DNA from: Thiobacillus sp.
Lineage (GTDB): Bacteria > Pseudomonadota > Gammaproteobacteria > Burkholderiales > Thiobacillaceae
Direction: 5' to 3'
Assembly (NCBI GenBank): GCA_020057245.1
Contig: JAGVGD010000016.1
Span: 1 to 55,379, forward strand
DNA length: 55,379 nt
How positions within the stretch are numbered: position 1 is the stretch's first letter; each line of letters starts with the position of its first letter. A program made the translations under genes and the position numbers. Positions 24,951-32,837 of this stretch are shown piece after piece. A model generated the notes under the pieces. That model was not told the origin of the DNA and made no database searches. It saw nothing but the letters and a program-made list of their open reading frames with translations.

Positions 24951-25005
24951 CATCAATTTGATCTCGCCAGCACTATTTTCATCAATCACGCCTGAATTGA
25001 GTCCC

Positions 25006-25227
25006 ATGCCTGAAACCACTTCAATCGACAAGTTTCGACTCCCGTTTGGCGGCCAGGAAATCGAGTTCCAGAATTTTGTCCACGAATCGGGCGGCGTGCC
25101 TTTCCTGCGCATTCGCATCCGTGAGAACAAGCGATTCACCATTTTCGAGGTCGATCCGGGCAGCGCCCAGAAATGGGCTGACATCATGCAGGCATGGGCG
25201 AAGGAACATGCTGGTGATGCGCCATGA
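25006..25227 (+). CDS. Small conserved protein of unknown function
   Basis: A 73-residue soluble protein opening the plus-strand operon. The visible pattern is a beta-rich core (FRLPFGGQEIEFQNF, PFLRIRIRENKRFTIFEVD) followed by a helix (AQKWADIMQAWAKEH). It has no cysteine and no known catalytic motif. It may be DUF6967, but I am not certain of that assignment. Its stop overlaps the start of the Cas6-like gene (ATGA), so the two are translationally coupled. That coupling, and the position next to dsr, suggest they act together. Start chosen at 25006; an upstream in-frame ATG at 24958 lies beyond the palindromes. Confidence 0.65.
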   Translation: MPETTSIDKFRLPFGGQEIEFQNFVHESGGVPFLRIRIRENKRFTIFEVDPGSAQKWADIMQAWAKEHAGDAP

Positions 25228-25883
25228 ACTGGGCGAGCTGGCCTGAAGACAAGCCAGAGGAGTATGTCCCCGACATGATCGACCTCCAGTTCGATCTGGT
25301 GGGCACGACCATTCCTGCTGACAACGCTCTGTTACTGTCGGAAGCCTTGCTCACCCAATTGCCGTGGCTGGGCGACGACGACCGCATCGGCATTCAGCAC
25401 CTCAAAGGGGCTGAAACCAATACCGGCGACACCTCGCTCCACATCAACCGGCGTACCAAGCTGTTTCTGCGCGCCCCGAAATCACGCGTGCACGACCTGC
25501 AGCAGCTGGTGGGAAAAACGCTGGATCTGGCCGGCCACGATCTGCAGATCGGCAATTTCAAAACGCGCGCTTTCAGCCCATTCGGCAACATCTATGCCCA
25601 TTTCGTTGACACGGGCAGCGCCAGTGAAGAACAATTCGTGCAGGATGTCATGCGCGAACTGGATGGTCATTTCCAGATCCGCTGCGGGTTTATCTGCGGC
25701 AAGCGGCAGACCTTGAAAAGCGCGTCCGGGCCATTATTTGGCTACAGCCTGATGCTGCACGACGTTCCCCCACACAAATCCCTGCAGCTGCAGGATGAAG
25801 GAATGGGTCGAAACCGTTTGCTGGGCTGCGGAATTTTCATCCCGCACAAATCCATTGCGGCTGTTGTTCAGGCCAATATTTAG
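25224..25883 (+). CDS. Cas6/Cmx6-like RAMP protein without a CRISPR array
   Basis: A 219-residue protein that I recognise as similar to the Cas6/Cmx6 family of myxobacterial-type I CRISPR systems. The decisive feature is the C-terminal glycine-rich motif GMGRNRLLGCG (193-203), which fits the Cas6 pattern GhGxxxxxGhG, followed by FIPHK. The N-terminal part has ferredoxin-like (RAMP) strand pattern IDLQFDLVGTTIPADNALLL. Histidines at His59, in GIQHL, and His73, in LHINRRTKL, are possible catalytic residues. Canonical Cas6 cuts pre-crRNA at repeat stem-loops. No repeats, no other cas gene and no spacer array exist in this window, so a non-CRISPR RNA role or a diverged function must be considered. 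It is coupled to the preceding small gene. Confidence 0.75.
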   Translation: MNWASWPEDKPEEYVPDMIDLQFDLVGTTIPADNALLLSEALLTQLPWLGDDDRIGIQHLKGAETNTGDTSLHINRRTKLFLRAPKSRVHDLQQLVGKTLDLAGHDLQIGNFKTRAFSPFGNIYAHFVDTGSASEEQFVQDVMRELDGHFQIRCGFICGKRQTLKSASGPLFGYSLMLHDVPPHKSLQLQDEGMGRNRLLGCGIFIPHKSIAAVVQANI

Positions 25884-25922
25884 CATTTTCATTTTGCAAC
25901 CAACCGAAAAGGAGTAGAAACC

Positions 25923-26255
25923 ATGGGTTACATGTTGAACGGCGAAGAGTTCGAAACCGGCGAAGAAAACTTTCTGCTGGAAGCCAATTTCAGCGACGAA
26001 ATTGTCCCCGTCATCGCTGAGGCCGAAGGCATCAAGCTGACTGACGAGCATTGGCAAGTCGTCAACTATTTGCGTGAAAAGTATAAAGAGGACGGCCAGA
26101 CCCCGAACTTCCGCAACATGGTTGCCGAACTGGATGAACTGCATGAAGGCGTGGACTGGAAGAAAAAGCTGTACGAATTGTTCCCCAACATGCCCGCTCG
26201 CCAGGGCTGTCGCGTTGCCGGCCTGCCCAAGCCGTTTGGCAAGGGCGGCTACTAA
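25923..26255 (+). CDS. DsrC/TusE-family paralogue with one cysteine (RspA-like)
   Basis: A 110-residue DsrC-fold protein with the segment HWQVVNYLREKYKEDGQTPNFR. Its C-terminal arm is CRVAGLPKPFGKGGY. It keeps a cysteine at the inner position (Cus equivalent Cys96, CysB), but the outer, penultimate CysA position is Lys107. TusE keeps CysA, and true DsrC has both, so this is neither. It fits the loosely defined group of regulatory or variant DsrC homologues (RspA). It cannot form the intramolecular CysA-CysB disulfide. A clear SD (AAAGGAG) precedes the ATG; it follows the Cas6-like gene by 39 bases. Confidence 0.88.
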   Translation: MGYMLNGEEFETGEENFLLEANFSDEIVPVIAEAEGIKLTDEHWQVVNYLREKYKEDGQTPNFRNMVAELDELHEGVDWKKKLYELFPNMPARQGCRVAGLPKPFGKGGY

Positions 26256-26266
26256 TCGATAGCAGA

Positions 26267-26306
26267 GCCCGGAGCCGAGAGCCGGGCGTCTGCACGCACG
26301 GCTCTC
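26267..26306 (+). repeat. Two overlapping, mutually exclusive inverted repeats
   Basis: GCCCGG (26267-26272) can pair with CCGGGC (26282-26287). Alternatively GAGAGCC (26277-26283) can pair with GGCTCTC (26300-26306). The two stems share bases 26282-26283, so both cannot form fully at once. They lie between the DsrC paralogue and the rhodanese gene. Confidence 0.4.
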
Positions 26307-26333
26307 CACTCCCGACTTTCAAGGCAGCACCCC

Positions 26334-27182
26334 ATGTTCAGCAATACCCTCGTCACCACTGAAGATCTGGCCGCCCATCTGGACGACCCGAACTGGGTCA
26401 TCCTGGATTGCCGTTTTACCCTCACCGACCCCGATGGCGGCAAGCTCACCTACGACAAGGCCCACATTCCGGGCGCGCGCTATGTGCATCTGGACAACGA
26501 TCTGTCTGCCCCCACCCACGAAACCAGCGGGCGCCATCCGCTGCCCGACCCGCGCGTACTGGCCGAGAGGCTTTGCGAATGGGGCGTCGGTGTCAACAAG
26601 CAGGTCGTGGTCTATGACGACAGTTACGGGTCCATGGCGACCCGGCTGTGGTGGATGATGCGCTGGCTCGGCCACCCCGGCGTGGCCTTGCTGGATGGCG
26701 GCTACCCGAAATGGGTGCGCGAGAAACGTCCGGTCAATGCCGAACAGCCAGTGCCGCACCGCGCTGCGTGTGCCTGCCTGCCGGAGCCAAGCCAGATCGT
26801 GACTGCGGTTGAAATCCTCCAGGCGTCGCACTCCGGCGAACAGCTCATCATCGATGCGCGTCCGGATCGCCGCTTCAGCGGTGAATACGAGCCGCTCGAT
26901 CCGGTGGCAGGCCACGTGCCTGGCGCCATCAACTATCCGTTCGACGAGAACCTCGATGTCGACGGCACCTACCTGCCGCCCGAGGCGCTGCGCGAGAACT
27001 ACCAGGCGCTGCTCAAAGGCCGTCCGGCCTGGCAGGTGCTGCACATGTGCGGCTCCGGCGTCACCGCCTGCCACAACATCCTGGCGATGGAAATCGCCGG
27101 CCTGCCCGGTTCACGGCTTTACCCCGGTTCCTGGAGCGAGTGGATCACCGATCCTGCCCGCCCCGTTGCCACAGGAGAATAA
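26334..27182 (+). CDS. Two-domain rhodanese (thiosulfate/3-mercaptopyruvate sulfurtransferase)
   Basis: A 282-residue tandem rhodanese. The N-terminal inactive domain has VILDCRF and AHIPGARYVHLD. The C-terminal catalytic domain has DARPDRRFSGEY, GHVPGAINYPF and the active loop MCGSGVTAC, where the first Cys carries the persulfide. The loop CGSGVTA is of the type common to SseA-like 3-mercaptopyruvate and thiosulfate sulfurtransferases. Without a signal peptide it is cytoplasmic. Next to a DsrC paralogue and dsr, it may feed sulfane sulfur into the relay. It starts 78 bases after the paralogue gene. Confidence 0.9.
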   Translation: MFSNTLVTTEDLAAHLDDPNWVILDCRFTLTDPDGGKLTYDKAHIPGARYVHLDNDLSAPTHETSGRHPLPDPRVLAERLCEWGVGVNKQVVVYDDSYGSMATRLWWMMRWLGHPGVALLDGGYPKWVREKRPVNAEQPVPHRAACACLPEPSQIVTAVEILQASHSGEQLIIDARPDRRFSGEYEPLDPVAGHVPGAINYPFDENLDVDGTYLPPEALRENYQALLKGRPAWQVLHMCGSGVTACHNILAMEIAGLPGSRLYPGSWSEWITDPARPVATGE

Positions 27183-27185
27183 TTC

Positions 27186-27806
27186 ATGGCCATGCCCATC
27201 CGCGTCAAAACCATCTGGTTCAAGAAAGACGGCGACCGCAGCGCTGAAGAAATTGCCTCGGCCGTGGCCACCACCACCTGGCGCGTAGCCGACAAGGCCA
27301 TCGACAATCTGGGCCGCGAGAACTACGACATCATCACGCCCGAGCGGGGCTTCAAGCTGATTGCCGAATTTCTGGCTTTTCTGGCGCATTACTGCGATCG
27401 CATGGCATATGGATCGCTGTCGCCGGAACGCCGCCTGGCCGTCCTGCAGGCGCTCAGCAACAAGCTCGGCGAAGTAATGGAGCAAAACGTGCGCGAAGTG
27501 GTCGGCAAGGACGATCCGCGCAACTACAAGCAGGAATTCATCGATTTCCTCAACCGTCGTTTTGCCGACTACAGCGAATTCGAGTTCCCCGACGACGAAC
27601 GCGCCAGCTTCCCGGCCTTGCGTTTTCTCGGCCTGCAGATCCGCGACGAAATGGGCGACAACGACAAGACCTGGGTGATGGACCAGATCATGGATATCGA
27701 AATGCCCGAAATGATGGGCACGGTGCGCAAGAGCTTCAAGGGCCTGCTGTCCGACGCGCCGGTCAAGCGCGGTTTCGGCTCGCCCGACATGCTGCCACCG
27801 GAATAA
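27186..27806 (+). CDS. Conserved protein of unknown function
   Basis: A 206-residue soluble protein that I do not recognise. It is predicted mostly helical, rich in charged residues, with a single interior pattern AEFLAFLAHYCDRMAYGSLSPE (cited as residues about 59-80) and one cysteine there. The segments NNKLGEVMEQNVREV-like and YKQEFIDFLNRRFADYSEF are amphipathic. No signal peptide, membrane helix or metal motif is seen. It follows the rhodanese by 3 bases, so it is surely co-transcribed, and it precedes the oxygenase by 7 bases. A role tied to sulfur transfer is inferred from context only. Confidence 0.7.
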   Translation: MAMPIRVKTIWFKKDGDRSAEEIASAVATTTWRVADKAIDNLGRENYDIITPERGFKLIAEFLAFLAHYCDRMAYGSLSPERRLAVLQALSNKLGEVMEQNVREVVGKDDPRNYKQEFIDFLNRRFADYSEFEFPDDERASFPALRFLGLQIRDEMGDNDKTWVMDQIMDIEMPEMMGTVRKSFKGLLSDAPVKRGFGSPDMLPPE

Positions 27807-27813
27807 GGATCGC

Positions 27814-28719
27814 ATGGCTTCGCCGTTCGACCTCGCAGACGCCACGCGCTACCGCGCCTGGCGCGCAACCAAGCTCGCAACCTACCCCAAAAAAGTAGAC
27901 GAGCTGATCGTGCCGCTGGCCGATCCGCGCGCCCTGACGGCTGCCGAAACCACGGCCCTTGCCGCCGCCTGCGGGCGCGCCAACATGGCGTTCTATCACG
28001 CCCCCCACCTGCCCGCAGCCGACAAATCGCTGCCCCGACTGCTCGCGCAGCAACTGGGGCTGCACCGGCTCGAAGGCAACTACCTCGCCGACGAGGATGG
28101 ACTGTCGAGCATCACGCCGAGCGAAGATGAAGCCAGTCCGCGCGGCGAGTTCATCCCCTACACCCACAAGCCGATCAACTGGCACACCGACGGCTACTAC
28201 AACACGCTCGACCGGCGCATTCTCGGCATGACGCTGCACTGCGCGCAGGATGCCGAAACGGGTGGCGAGAACGCCCTGCTCGACCACGAAATCGCCTACA
28301 TCCAGCTGCGCGACATCAATCCGGACTTCATCGCCGCGCTGATGCAGCCTGACGCGATGACCATTCCCGCGCGCATGGACGAGGACAATATTGCCCGCGC
28401 CGAACAATCCGGCCCGGTATTTGCCGTCGACCCCGAACAGGGTTTCCTCTACATGCGCTACACCGCGCGCACCCGCTCGATCGTCTGGAAAGCCGATCCG
28501 ACCACGCAGGCTGCGGTCAAAACGCTGACCGAGATTCTCGCTGATTCGGAATACACGCTGACCGCCCGGATGACGCCCGGCATGGGGCTCATCTGCAACA
28601 ACGTACTGCATACCCGCAACGGGTTTTCCGATTCGCCCGGCCACCGCAGATTGCTGTATCGCGGACGCTATTACGACCGTTTGCGCTTTGATGCCGCCAC
28701 GCAAACGCGCCCCGCCTAG
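27814..28719 (+). CDS. TauD/TfdA-family Fe(II)/2-oxoglutarate dioxygenase
   Basis: A 301-residue enzyme with the facial triad pattern: HTD in NWHTDGYYN (the His and Asp ligands) and the distal His in [12 protein letters not shown], with a following Arg in [12 protein letters not shown] for 2-oxoglutarate. TauD relatives release sulfite from taurine, or hydroxylate other small molecules; the substrate here cannot be read from sequence. It ends the operon that starts at 25006 (7-base gap to the previous gene) and is followed by the hemA promoter region. Confidence 0.85.
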   Translation: MASPFDLADATRYRAWRATKLATYPKKVDELIVPLADPRALTAAETTALAAACGRANMAFYHAPHLPAADKSLPRLLAQQLGLHRLEGNYLADEDGLSSITPSEDEASPRGEFIPYTHKPINWHTDGYYNTLDRRILGMTLHCAQDAETGGENALLDHEIAYIQLRDINPDFIAALMQPDAMTIPARMDEDNIARAEQSGPVFAVDPEQGFLYMRYTARTRSIVWKADPTTQAAVKTLTEILADSEYTLTARMTPGMGLICNNVLHTRNGFSDSPGHRRLLYRGRYYDRLRFDAATQTRPA

Positions 28720-28729
28720 CGGGAGCAGG

Positions 28730-28758
28730 TAAAATAGCGGCCTTTGTTTTTCGGCCGC
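28730..28758 (+). promoter_or_regulatory. Putative hemA -10 box and leader hairpin
   Basis: TAAAAT (28730-28735) resembles a -10 box. A 6-bp inverted repeat GCGGCC (28737-28742) / GGCCGC (28753-28758) with a T-rich loop follows and ends eight bases before the hemA ATG. The hairpin could limit ribosome access. The first arm is part of GCGGCCTTTGT, also seen before hemE. Confidence 0.45.
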
Positions 28759-28766
28759 CTGCCGTC

Positions 28767-30020
28767 ATGCAGCTTCTCACCCTTGGGGTCAACCATCACA
28801 CCGCACCGCTCGCCATCCGCGAGCAGGTGGCGTTCGGCCCCGAAAAGCTGGGGCTGGCGCTGCGCGAGTTGACGCAGAACCAGCATGCATCCGAGGCGGC
28901 GATCCTGTCGACCTGCAACCGCACCGAGTTGTACGTCAACACGCCTTCCCCCGAAAACGTGACGCAATGGCTGGCTGACTTCCACCATATCGAACGGCGC
29001 GAACTGGCCCCGTATCTGTACGCGCTGCCGCGCGAAAAAGCGGCGCAGCACGCGTTTCGCGTCGCCGCCGGGCTCGATTCCATGGTCTTGGGCGAAACCC
29101 AGATCCTCGGCCAGATGAAGCAGGCGGTTGCCACCGCCGAAGAAGCCGGCACGCTCGGCCTGTTGTTGCACAAGCTGTTCCAGCGCACCTTCTCGGTCGC
29201 CAAGGAAGTGCGCACCAGTACCGAGATCGGCGCCAATTCGGTGTCGATGGCGGCCGCTGCCGTCCGCCTCGCCGAGCGCATTTTCCCCGGCGTGAAAGAG
29301 CAGGCCTGCCTGTTCATCGGCGCAGGCGAAATGATCGAGTTGTGCATGACCCACTTCGCCGCACAACATCCGCGCCGCATGACCGTGGCCAACCGCACTG
29401 CCGAGCGCGCCCGTCCGCTGGCCGAGCGTTTCAACGCCGGGGTGATTCCGCTCACCGCGCTGCCGGACGAAGTCGCCGCCTACGACATCATCATCACTTC
29501 CACTGCCAGCCCGCTGCCGATTCTGGGCAAGGGCATGCTGGAACGCGCCATCAAGCAGCGCCGCCACCGTCCCATTTTCATCGTCGATCTGGCAGTGCCG
29601 CGCGACGTCGAGGCCGAAGTCGCCAACATGGACGACGTCTTCCTCTACAGCGTGGACGACCTCGGCGAAGTGGTGCGAGAAGGCATGGACACCCGGGTCG
29701 CGCAAGTGGCGCAGGCCGAGGCGATCATCGAAACCAGCGTCGAAAACTTCGTCCACTGGATGGAAGGCCGCGAACTGGTGCCGGTGATCCGCGCGCTGCG
29801 CGACAACGCCGACCGCCATCGCCGTCATGAGATCGAGAAAGCCGAAAAAGCCCTGGCGCGCGGCGACGATCCACGCGCCGTGCTCGATGCAATGAGCCAC
29901 GCGCTCGCCAACAAGCTGCTGCACGCTCCGACCCATGCGTTGAATCACGCCAGCAGCGCCGAGCGCGACCAGGTCGCCCGCCTGATCAAGCAGCTCTACG
30001 GGCTGAGCCCGGACAAATAA
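28767..30020 (+). CDS. hemA: Glutamyl-tRNA reductase
   Basis: A 417-residue enzyme that reduces Glu-tRNA(Glu) to glutamate-1-semialdehyde, the first committed step of tetrapyrrole synthesis by the C5 route. Visible signatures are [13 protein letters not shown], the catalytic cysteine in [24 protein letters not shown], and the NADPH-binding [10 protein letters not shown]. The C-terminal dimerisation helix region is complete. The length is normal. It is the first gene of hemA-prfA-prmC, a common proteobacterial order. Confidence 0.97.
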   Translation: MQLLTLGVNHHTAPLAIREQVAFGPEKLGLALRELTQNQHASEAAILSTCNRTELYVNTPSPENVTQWLADFHHIERRELAPYLYALPREKAAQHAFRVAAGLDSMVLGETQILGQMKQAVATAEEAGTLGLLLHKLFQRTFSVAKEVRTSTEIGANSVSMAAAAVRLAERIFPGVKEQACLFIGAGEMIELCMTHFAAQHPRRMTVANRTAERARPLAERFNAGVIPLTALPDEVAAYDIIITSTASPLPILGKGMLERAIKQRRHRPIFIVDLAVPRDVEAEVANMDDVFLYSVDDLGEVVREGMDTRVAQVAQAEAIIETSVENFVHWMEGRELVPVIRALRDNADRHRRHEIEKAEKALARGDDPRAVLDAMSHALANKLLHAPTHALNHASSAERDQVARLIKQLYGLSPDK

Positions 30021-30034
30021 AGGCTGCGCAGGAA

Positions 30035-31117
30035 ATGAAAGCCTCTTTGCAAGACAAGCTCGCTCGCGCCGACGAGCGGCTGGCGGAACTCGACGCCCTG
30101 TTGTCGCAACCGGAAATCGCCGGCGACATGGAGACCTACCGCAAGTTCACCCGCGAACGCGCCGACCTCGAACCCGTGGTCATGCTGTATCGCCAGCACC
30201 GGCAAGCCGAAGCCGACCAGAAAACCGCGCACGAGATGCTGGCCGACCCCGACATGCGCGAACTCGCCGAAGCCGAACTCGCCGGCAGCGCCGCTCGCAT
30301 CGCGCAACTGGAAACCGAACTGCAAACCGCGCTGTTGCCGAAGGACCCCAACGACGATCGCAATATATTCATGGAAATCCGTGCGGGCACCGGCGGCGAC
30401 GAATCGGCGCTGTTCGCCGGCAACCTTGCGCGTCTGTACACCCGCTATGCCGAACGGCAGGGCTGGAAAGTCGAAGTGGTCTCGGAAAATCCCGGCGAGG
30501 TCGGCGGCTACAAGGAAATCATCCTGCGCATCGTCGGCGCGGGCGCGTATTCACGGCTGAAGTTCGAATCGGGCGGCCACCGCGTGCAGCGCGTGCCCGA
30601 AACCGAATCGCAGGGCCGTATCCACACCTCGGCCTGCACCGTCGCGGTGATGCCGGAAGCCGATGAAGTGGCTGAAATCAACATCAACCCGGCGGATTTG
30701 CGCATCGATACCTATCGCGCCTCCGGCGCGGGCGGCCAGCACATCAACAAGACCGATTCCGCCGTCCGCATCACCCACCTGCCGAGCGGGCTGGTGGTGG
30801 AGTGCCAGGACGACCGCTCGCAGCACCGCAACCGCGCACAAGCGATGAGCGTGCTGGCCGCGCGCCTGAAAGACCGCGAATTGCAGGCGCAGCACGCGCT
30901 GGAAGCCAGCACCCGCAAGAGCCTGATCGGCACCGGCGACCGCTCCGACCGCATCCGCACCTACAACTTCCCGCAAGGGCGCATCACCGACCACCGCATC
31001 AACCTCACCCTGTACAAGATCGACGCCATGATGGACGGCGACCTCACCGAACTGCTGGATGCCCTGGCGGCCGAACATCAAGCCGAGTTGCTGGCGACGC
31101 TGTCGGGCGAGGGCTGA
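30035..31117 (+). CDS. prfA: Peptide chain release factor 1
   Basis: A 360-residue class I release factor that reads UAA and UAG. The GGQ catalytic loop is seen in [19 protein letters not shown]. The stop-codon recognition tripeptide should lie near residues 180-190, within the segment [14 protein letters not shown] and following. It is 14 bases after hemA. Its GGQ glutamine is the target of the methyltransferase encoded next. Confidence 0.97.
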   Translation: MKASLQDKLARADERLAELDALLSQPEIAGDMETYRKFTRERADLEPVVMLYRQHRQAEADQKTAHEMLADPDMRELAEAELAGSAARIAQLETELQTALLPKDPNDDRNIFMEIRAGTGGDESALFAGNLARLYTRYAERQGWKVEVVSENPGEVGGYKEIILRIVGAGAYSRLKFESGGHRVQRVPETESQGRIHTSACTVAVMPEADEVAEININPADLRIDTYRASGAGGQHINKTDSAVRITHLPSGLVVECQDDRSQHRNRAQAMSVLAARLKDRELQAQHALEASTRKSLIGTGDRSDRIRTYNFPQGRITDHRINLTLYKIDAMMDGDLTELLDALAAEHQAELLATLSGEG

Positions 31118-31123
31118 AGCGCC

Positions 31124-31981
31124 ATGACCGAGGCTACGGTCACGAGCCTGATCGACGACGCCATGGCCCGCATCGCCGCCGCGCTCGAACTGCCCCGCCG
31201 CGACGCACGGCTCGATGCCCGCGTGTTAGCCGCGCATGTGCTGGGGGTCGAGCCCGCCTGGCTGATCGCACACGATACCGACGCGGTGCCCACACCTCAG
31301 ATCGATGCGTTCCAGAACCTGCTGGCGCAGCGACTGCGCGGCGTCCCTATCGCCTATCTCACCGGCCGCCGCGAGTTTTATGGGCGCCCCTTCCAGGTTT
31401 CGGCCGATGTGCTGATCCCGCGACCTGACACCGAACTGCTGGTTGAGCTGGCGCTTGCGCGCATTCCGCCCGATCAAGCCGTAGAGGTACTGGATCTGGG
31501 TACCGGCAGCGGCTGCATTGCCCTCACCCTGGCGCTGGAACGGCCACTGGCCAGTGTGACGGCTGTCGACCGTTCCCAGGCGGCGCTTGCGGTGGCCCAG
31601 CGCAATGCCGCGTCGCTCGACACACGTGTCGAGTTTCTGGCGAGCGACTGGTTCAGCGCGCTCGGTGAACGACGTTTCAATCTGATTATCAGCAACCCGC
31701 CCTACATCGCCGCAGCCGATCCCCATCTGGCCCAAGGCGACGTGCGTTTTGAGCCGCTTGCTGCGCTCGCTGCCGGTGCCGACGGGCTCGATGACCTGCG
31801 CCAGCTGATCGCAGCAGCCTGCGCCCACCTGCTGCCCGGCGGCACCCTGCTGCTCGAACATGGCCACGACCAGGCAGCCGCCGTCCGTTCCATGCTGCAA
31901 CAGAGCGGCGTCCCCTCGCCGCAAAGCTGGAACGATCTGGCGGGGATCCCGCGTGTCAGCGGTGGCCAGGTGTCGGAATAA
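31124..31981 (+). CDS. prmC: Release factor glutamine methyltransferase PrmC
   Basis: A 285-residue SAM-dependent methyltransferase that methylates the GGQ glutamine of release factors. The SAM-binding motif is VLDLGTGSGCIALTLA and the catalytic motif NPPY is in ISNPPYIAA. The N-terminal substrate domain has PIAYLTGRREFYGRPF and LIPRPDTELLVE. It begins 6 bases after prfA. In many betaproteobacteria grxD follows directly; here a cassette of about 3 kb lies between. Confidence 0.96.
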   Translation: MTEATVTSLIDDAMARIAAALELPRRDARLDARVLAAHVLGVEPAWLIAHDTDAVPTPQIDAFQNLLAQRLRGVPIAYLTGRREFYGRPFQVSADVLIPRPDTELLVELALARIPPDQAVEVLDLGTGSGCIALTLALERPLASVTAVDRSQAALAVAQRNAASLDTRVEFLASDWFSALGERRFNLIISNPPYIAAADPHLAQGDVRFEPLAALAAGADGLDDLRQLIAAACAHLLPGGTLLLEHGHDQAAAVRSMLQQSGVPSPQSWNDLAGIPRVSGGQVSE

Positions 31982-32013
31982 TTTACACTCGCGCGCAATG
32001 CAAACCGTATTTC

Positions 32014-32043
32014 AGATGCCCATACTACGCGGGATGGGCATCT
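32014..32043 (+). repeat. Perfect 10-bp inverted repeat after prmC
   Basis: AGATGCCCAT (32014-32023) and ATGGGCATCT (32034-32043) around a 10-base loop, 33 bases after the prmC stop. It has no T-tract of its own, but is followed closely by a second hairpin with one. Confidence 0.6.
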
Positions 32044-32064
32044 CAGCCCGGTTTACGGTAAGCT

Positions 32065-32087
32065 GGAGCGATTCTTGCTCCTTCTTT
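32065..32087 (+). terminator. Probable terminator of hemA-prfA-prmC
   Basis: GGAGC / GCTCC with a 7-base loop, followed by TTCTTT. Together with the preceding hairpin it would separate the hemA operon from the cassette that starts at 32119. Confidence 0.5.
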
Positions 32088-32118
32088 AGACAAAATTAAA
32101 CGCCTACCGAGGTCTGCC

Positions 32119-32790
32119 ATGTCTGATCACACACCCGATACCGCCGATATCCAGCCCGATGCAACCCAACCCGCTGCGGTTGATCAATCCCGCCGCAAGC
32201 TGGCTGGAGCGGCGCTGGGCGTTTCGGCCATTTTGACCCTCGCCAGCCGTCCGGTTCTGGCCGGCCAGTGCGTCACGCCGTCAGCCGCCTGCTCGGGTAA
32301 CTTGAGCCAGCATGGCACCCCGACGACCTGCAGCGGCAAGTCCCCCGGCTACTGGAAACAGCATCCCGAGCAATGGCCGACCCCCTACACGCCTGGCGGT
32401 TGCTCAAATCAATGCAATAAGTGCGAGAAATGGTCAGGGGGAACGTCGTTTCATCCGATCTTCAAACTGATAAGCAATGGCAAATGCAACAGCTTTAACG
32501 CTGATTTCGACAGCAACCCGATCAGCGCGCCGACGTCACTCTCCATGATGCAGGTCATGATGATGAACGATGGCAGCAATCCCTGGGGACTGTCCGACCC
32601 GGACAATCTGGGCATGCACATTGTGGCCGCCTTGCTGAATGCCAAGAAGGGCCTCACGCCCATCCTGTCAGAATCCGACGTCATCAACATGTGGAATGAG
32701 TGGGCGACCAAGGGCTATTTCGAACCCACTGCCAGTGTGCACTGGTCGTCCGCACAGATCGTGCAATATATTCAGGGCACGTTCCACTAA
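32119..32790 (+). CDS. Cysteine-rich exported protein, possible substrate of the PqqD/kinase cassette
   Basis: A 223-residue protein. A polar, acidic N-terminal stretch (1-23) precedes a twin-arginine-like signal, SRRKLAGAALGVSAILTLA (24-42), with probable cleavage after Ala48 (RPVLA). The mature part has seven cysteines (51, 58, 71, 95, 99, 102, 123) and a SPGYWKQHPEQWP segment (75-87), a motif I associate with various secreted proteins. The C-terminal half looks globular and cysteine-free. It is not a short RiPP precursor, but the long N-region before the signal could serve as a recognition leader for the PqqD-like protein. The function is unknown; local GC is lower than in neighbours around 32400-32500. 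Confidence 0.75.
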   Translation: MSDHTPDTADIQPDATQPAAVDQSRRKLAGAALGVSAILTLASRPVLAGQCVTPSAACSGNLSQHGTPTTCSGKSPGYWKQHPEQWPTPYTPGGCSNQCNKCEKWSGGTSFHPIFKLISNGKCNSFNADFDSNPISAPTSLSMMQVMMMNDGSNPWGLSDPDNLGMHIVAALLNAKKGLTPILSESDVINMWNEWATKGYFEPTASVHWSSAQIVQYIQGTFH

Positions 32791-32837
32791 GGCCGTCCAG
32801 ACCACCCGGGGTTTTTCAATCACCTCCCGCAGCGCGC

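Larger units (their letters stand above)
24626..25005 (+). promoter_or_regulatory. Divergent control region between dsrA and the accessory operon
   Basis: A 380-base gene-free region that must hold the promoters for both directions. Three separate inverted repeats lie on the accessory-operon side: 24847-24891, 24898-24914 and 24927-24950. Hexamers such as TTGACA (24758-24763) and TTGACG (24810-24815) occur on the plus strand, but I could not place a convincing -35/-10 pair for either direction. Confidence 0.6.

Noticed and set aside
24626-25005. Possible CRISPR array near the Cas6-like gene
   Set aside because: The region contains inverted repeats, but no direct repeats of 25-40 bases with regular spacers. 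None was found elsewhere in the window.
24919-25005. Upstream start at 24958 for the 73-aa gene
   Set aside because: The added residues lack a conserved look and have no SD. The ATG at 25006 begins at the recognisable domain.
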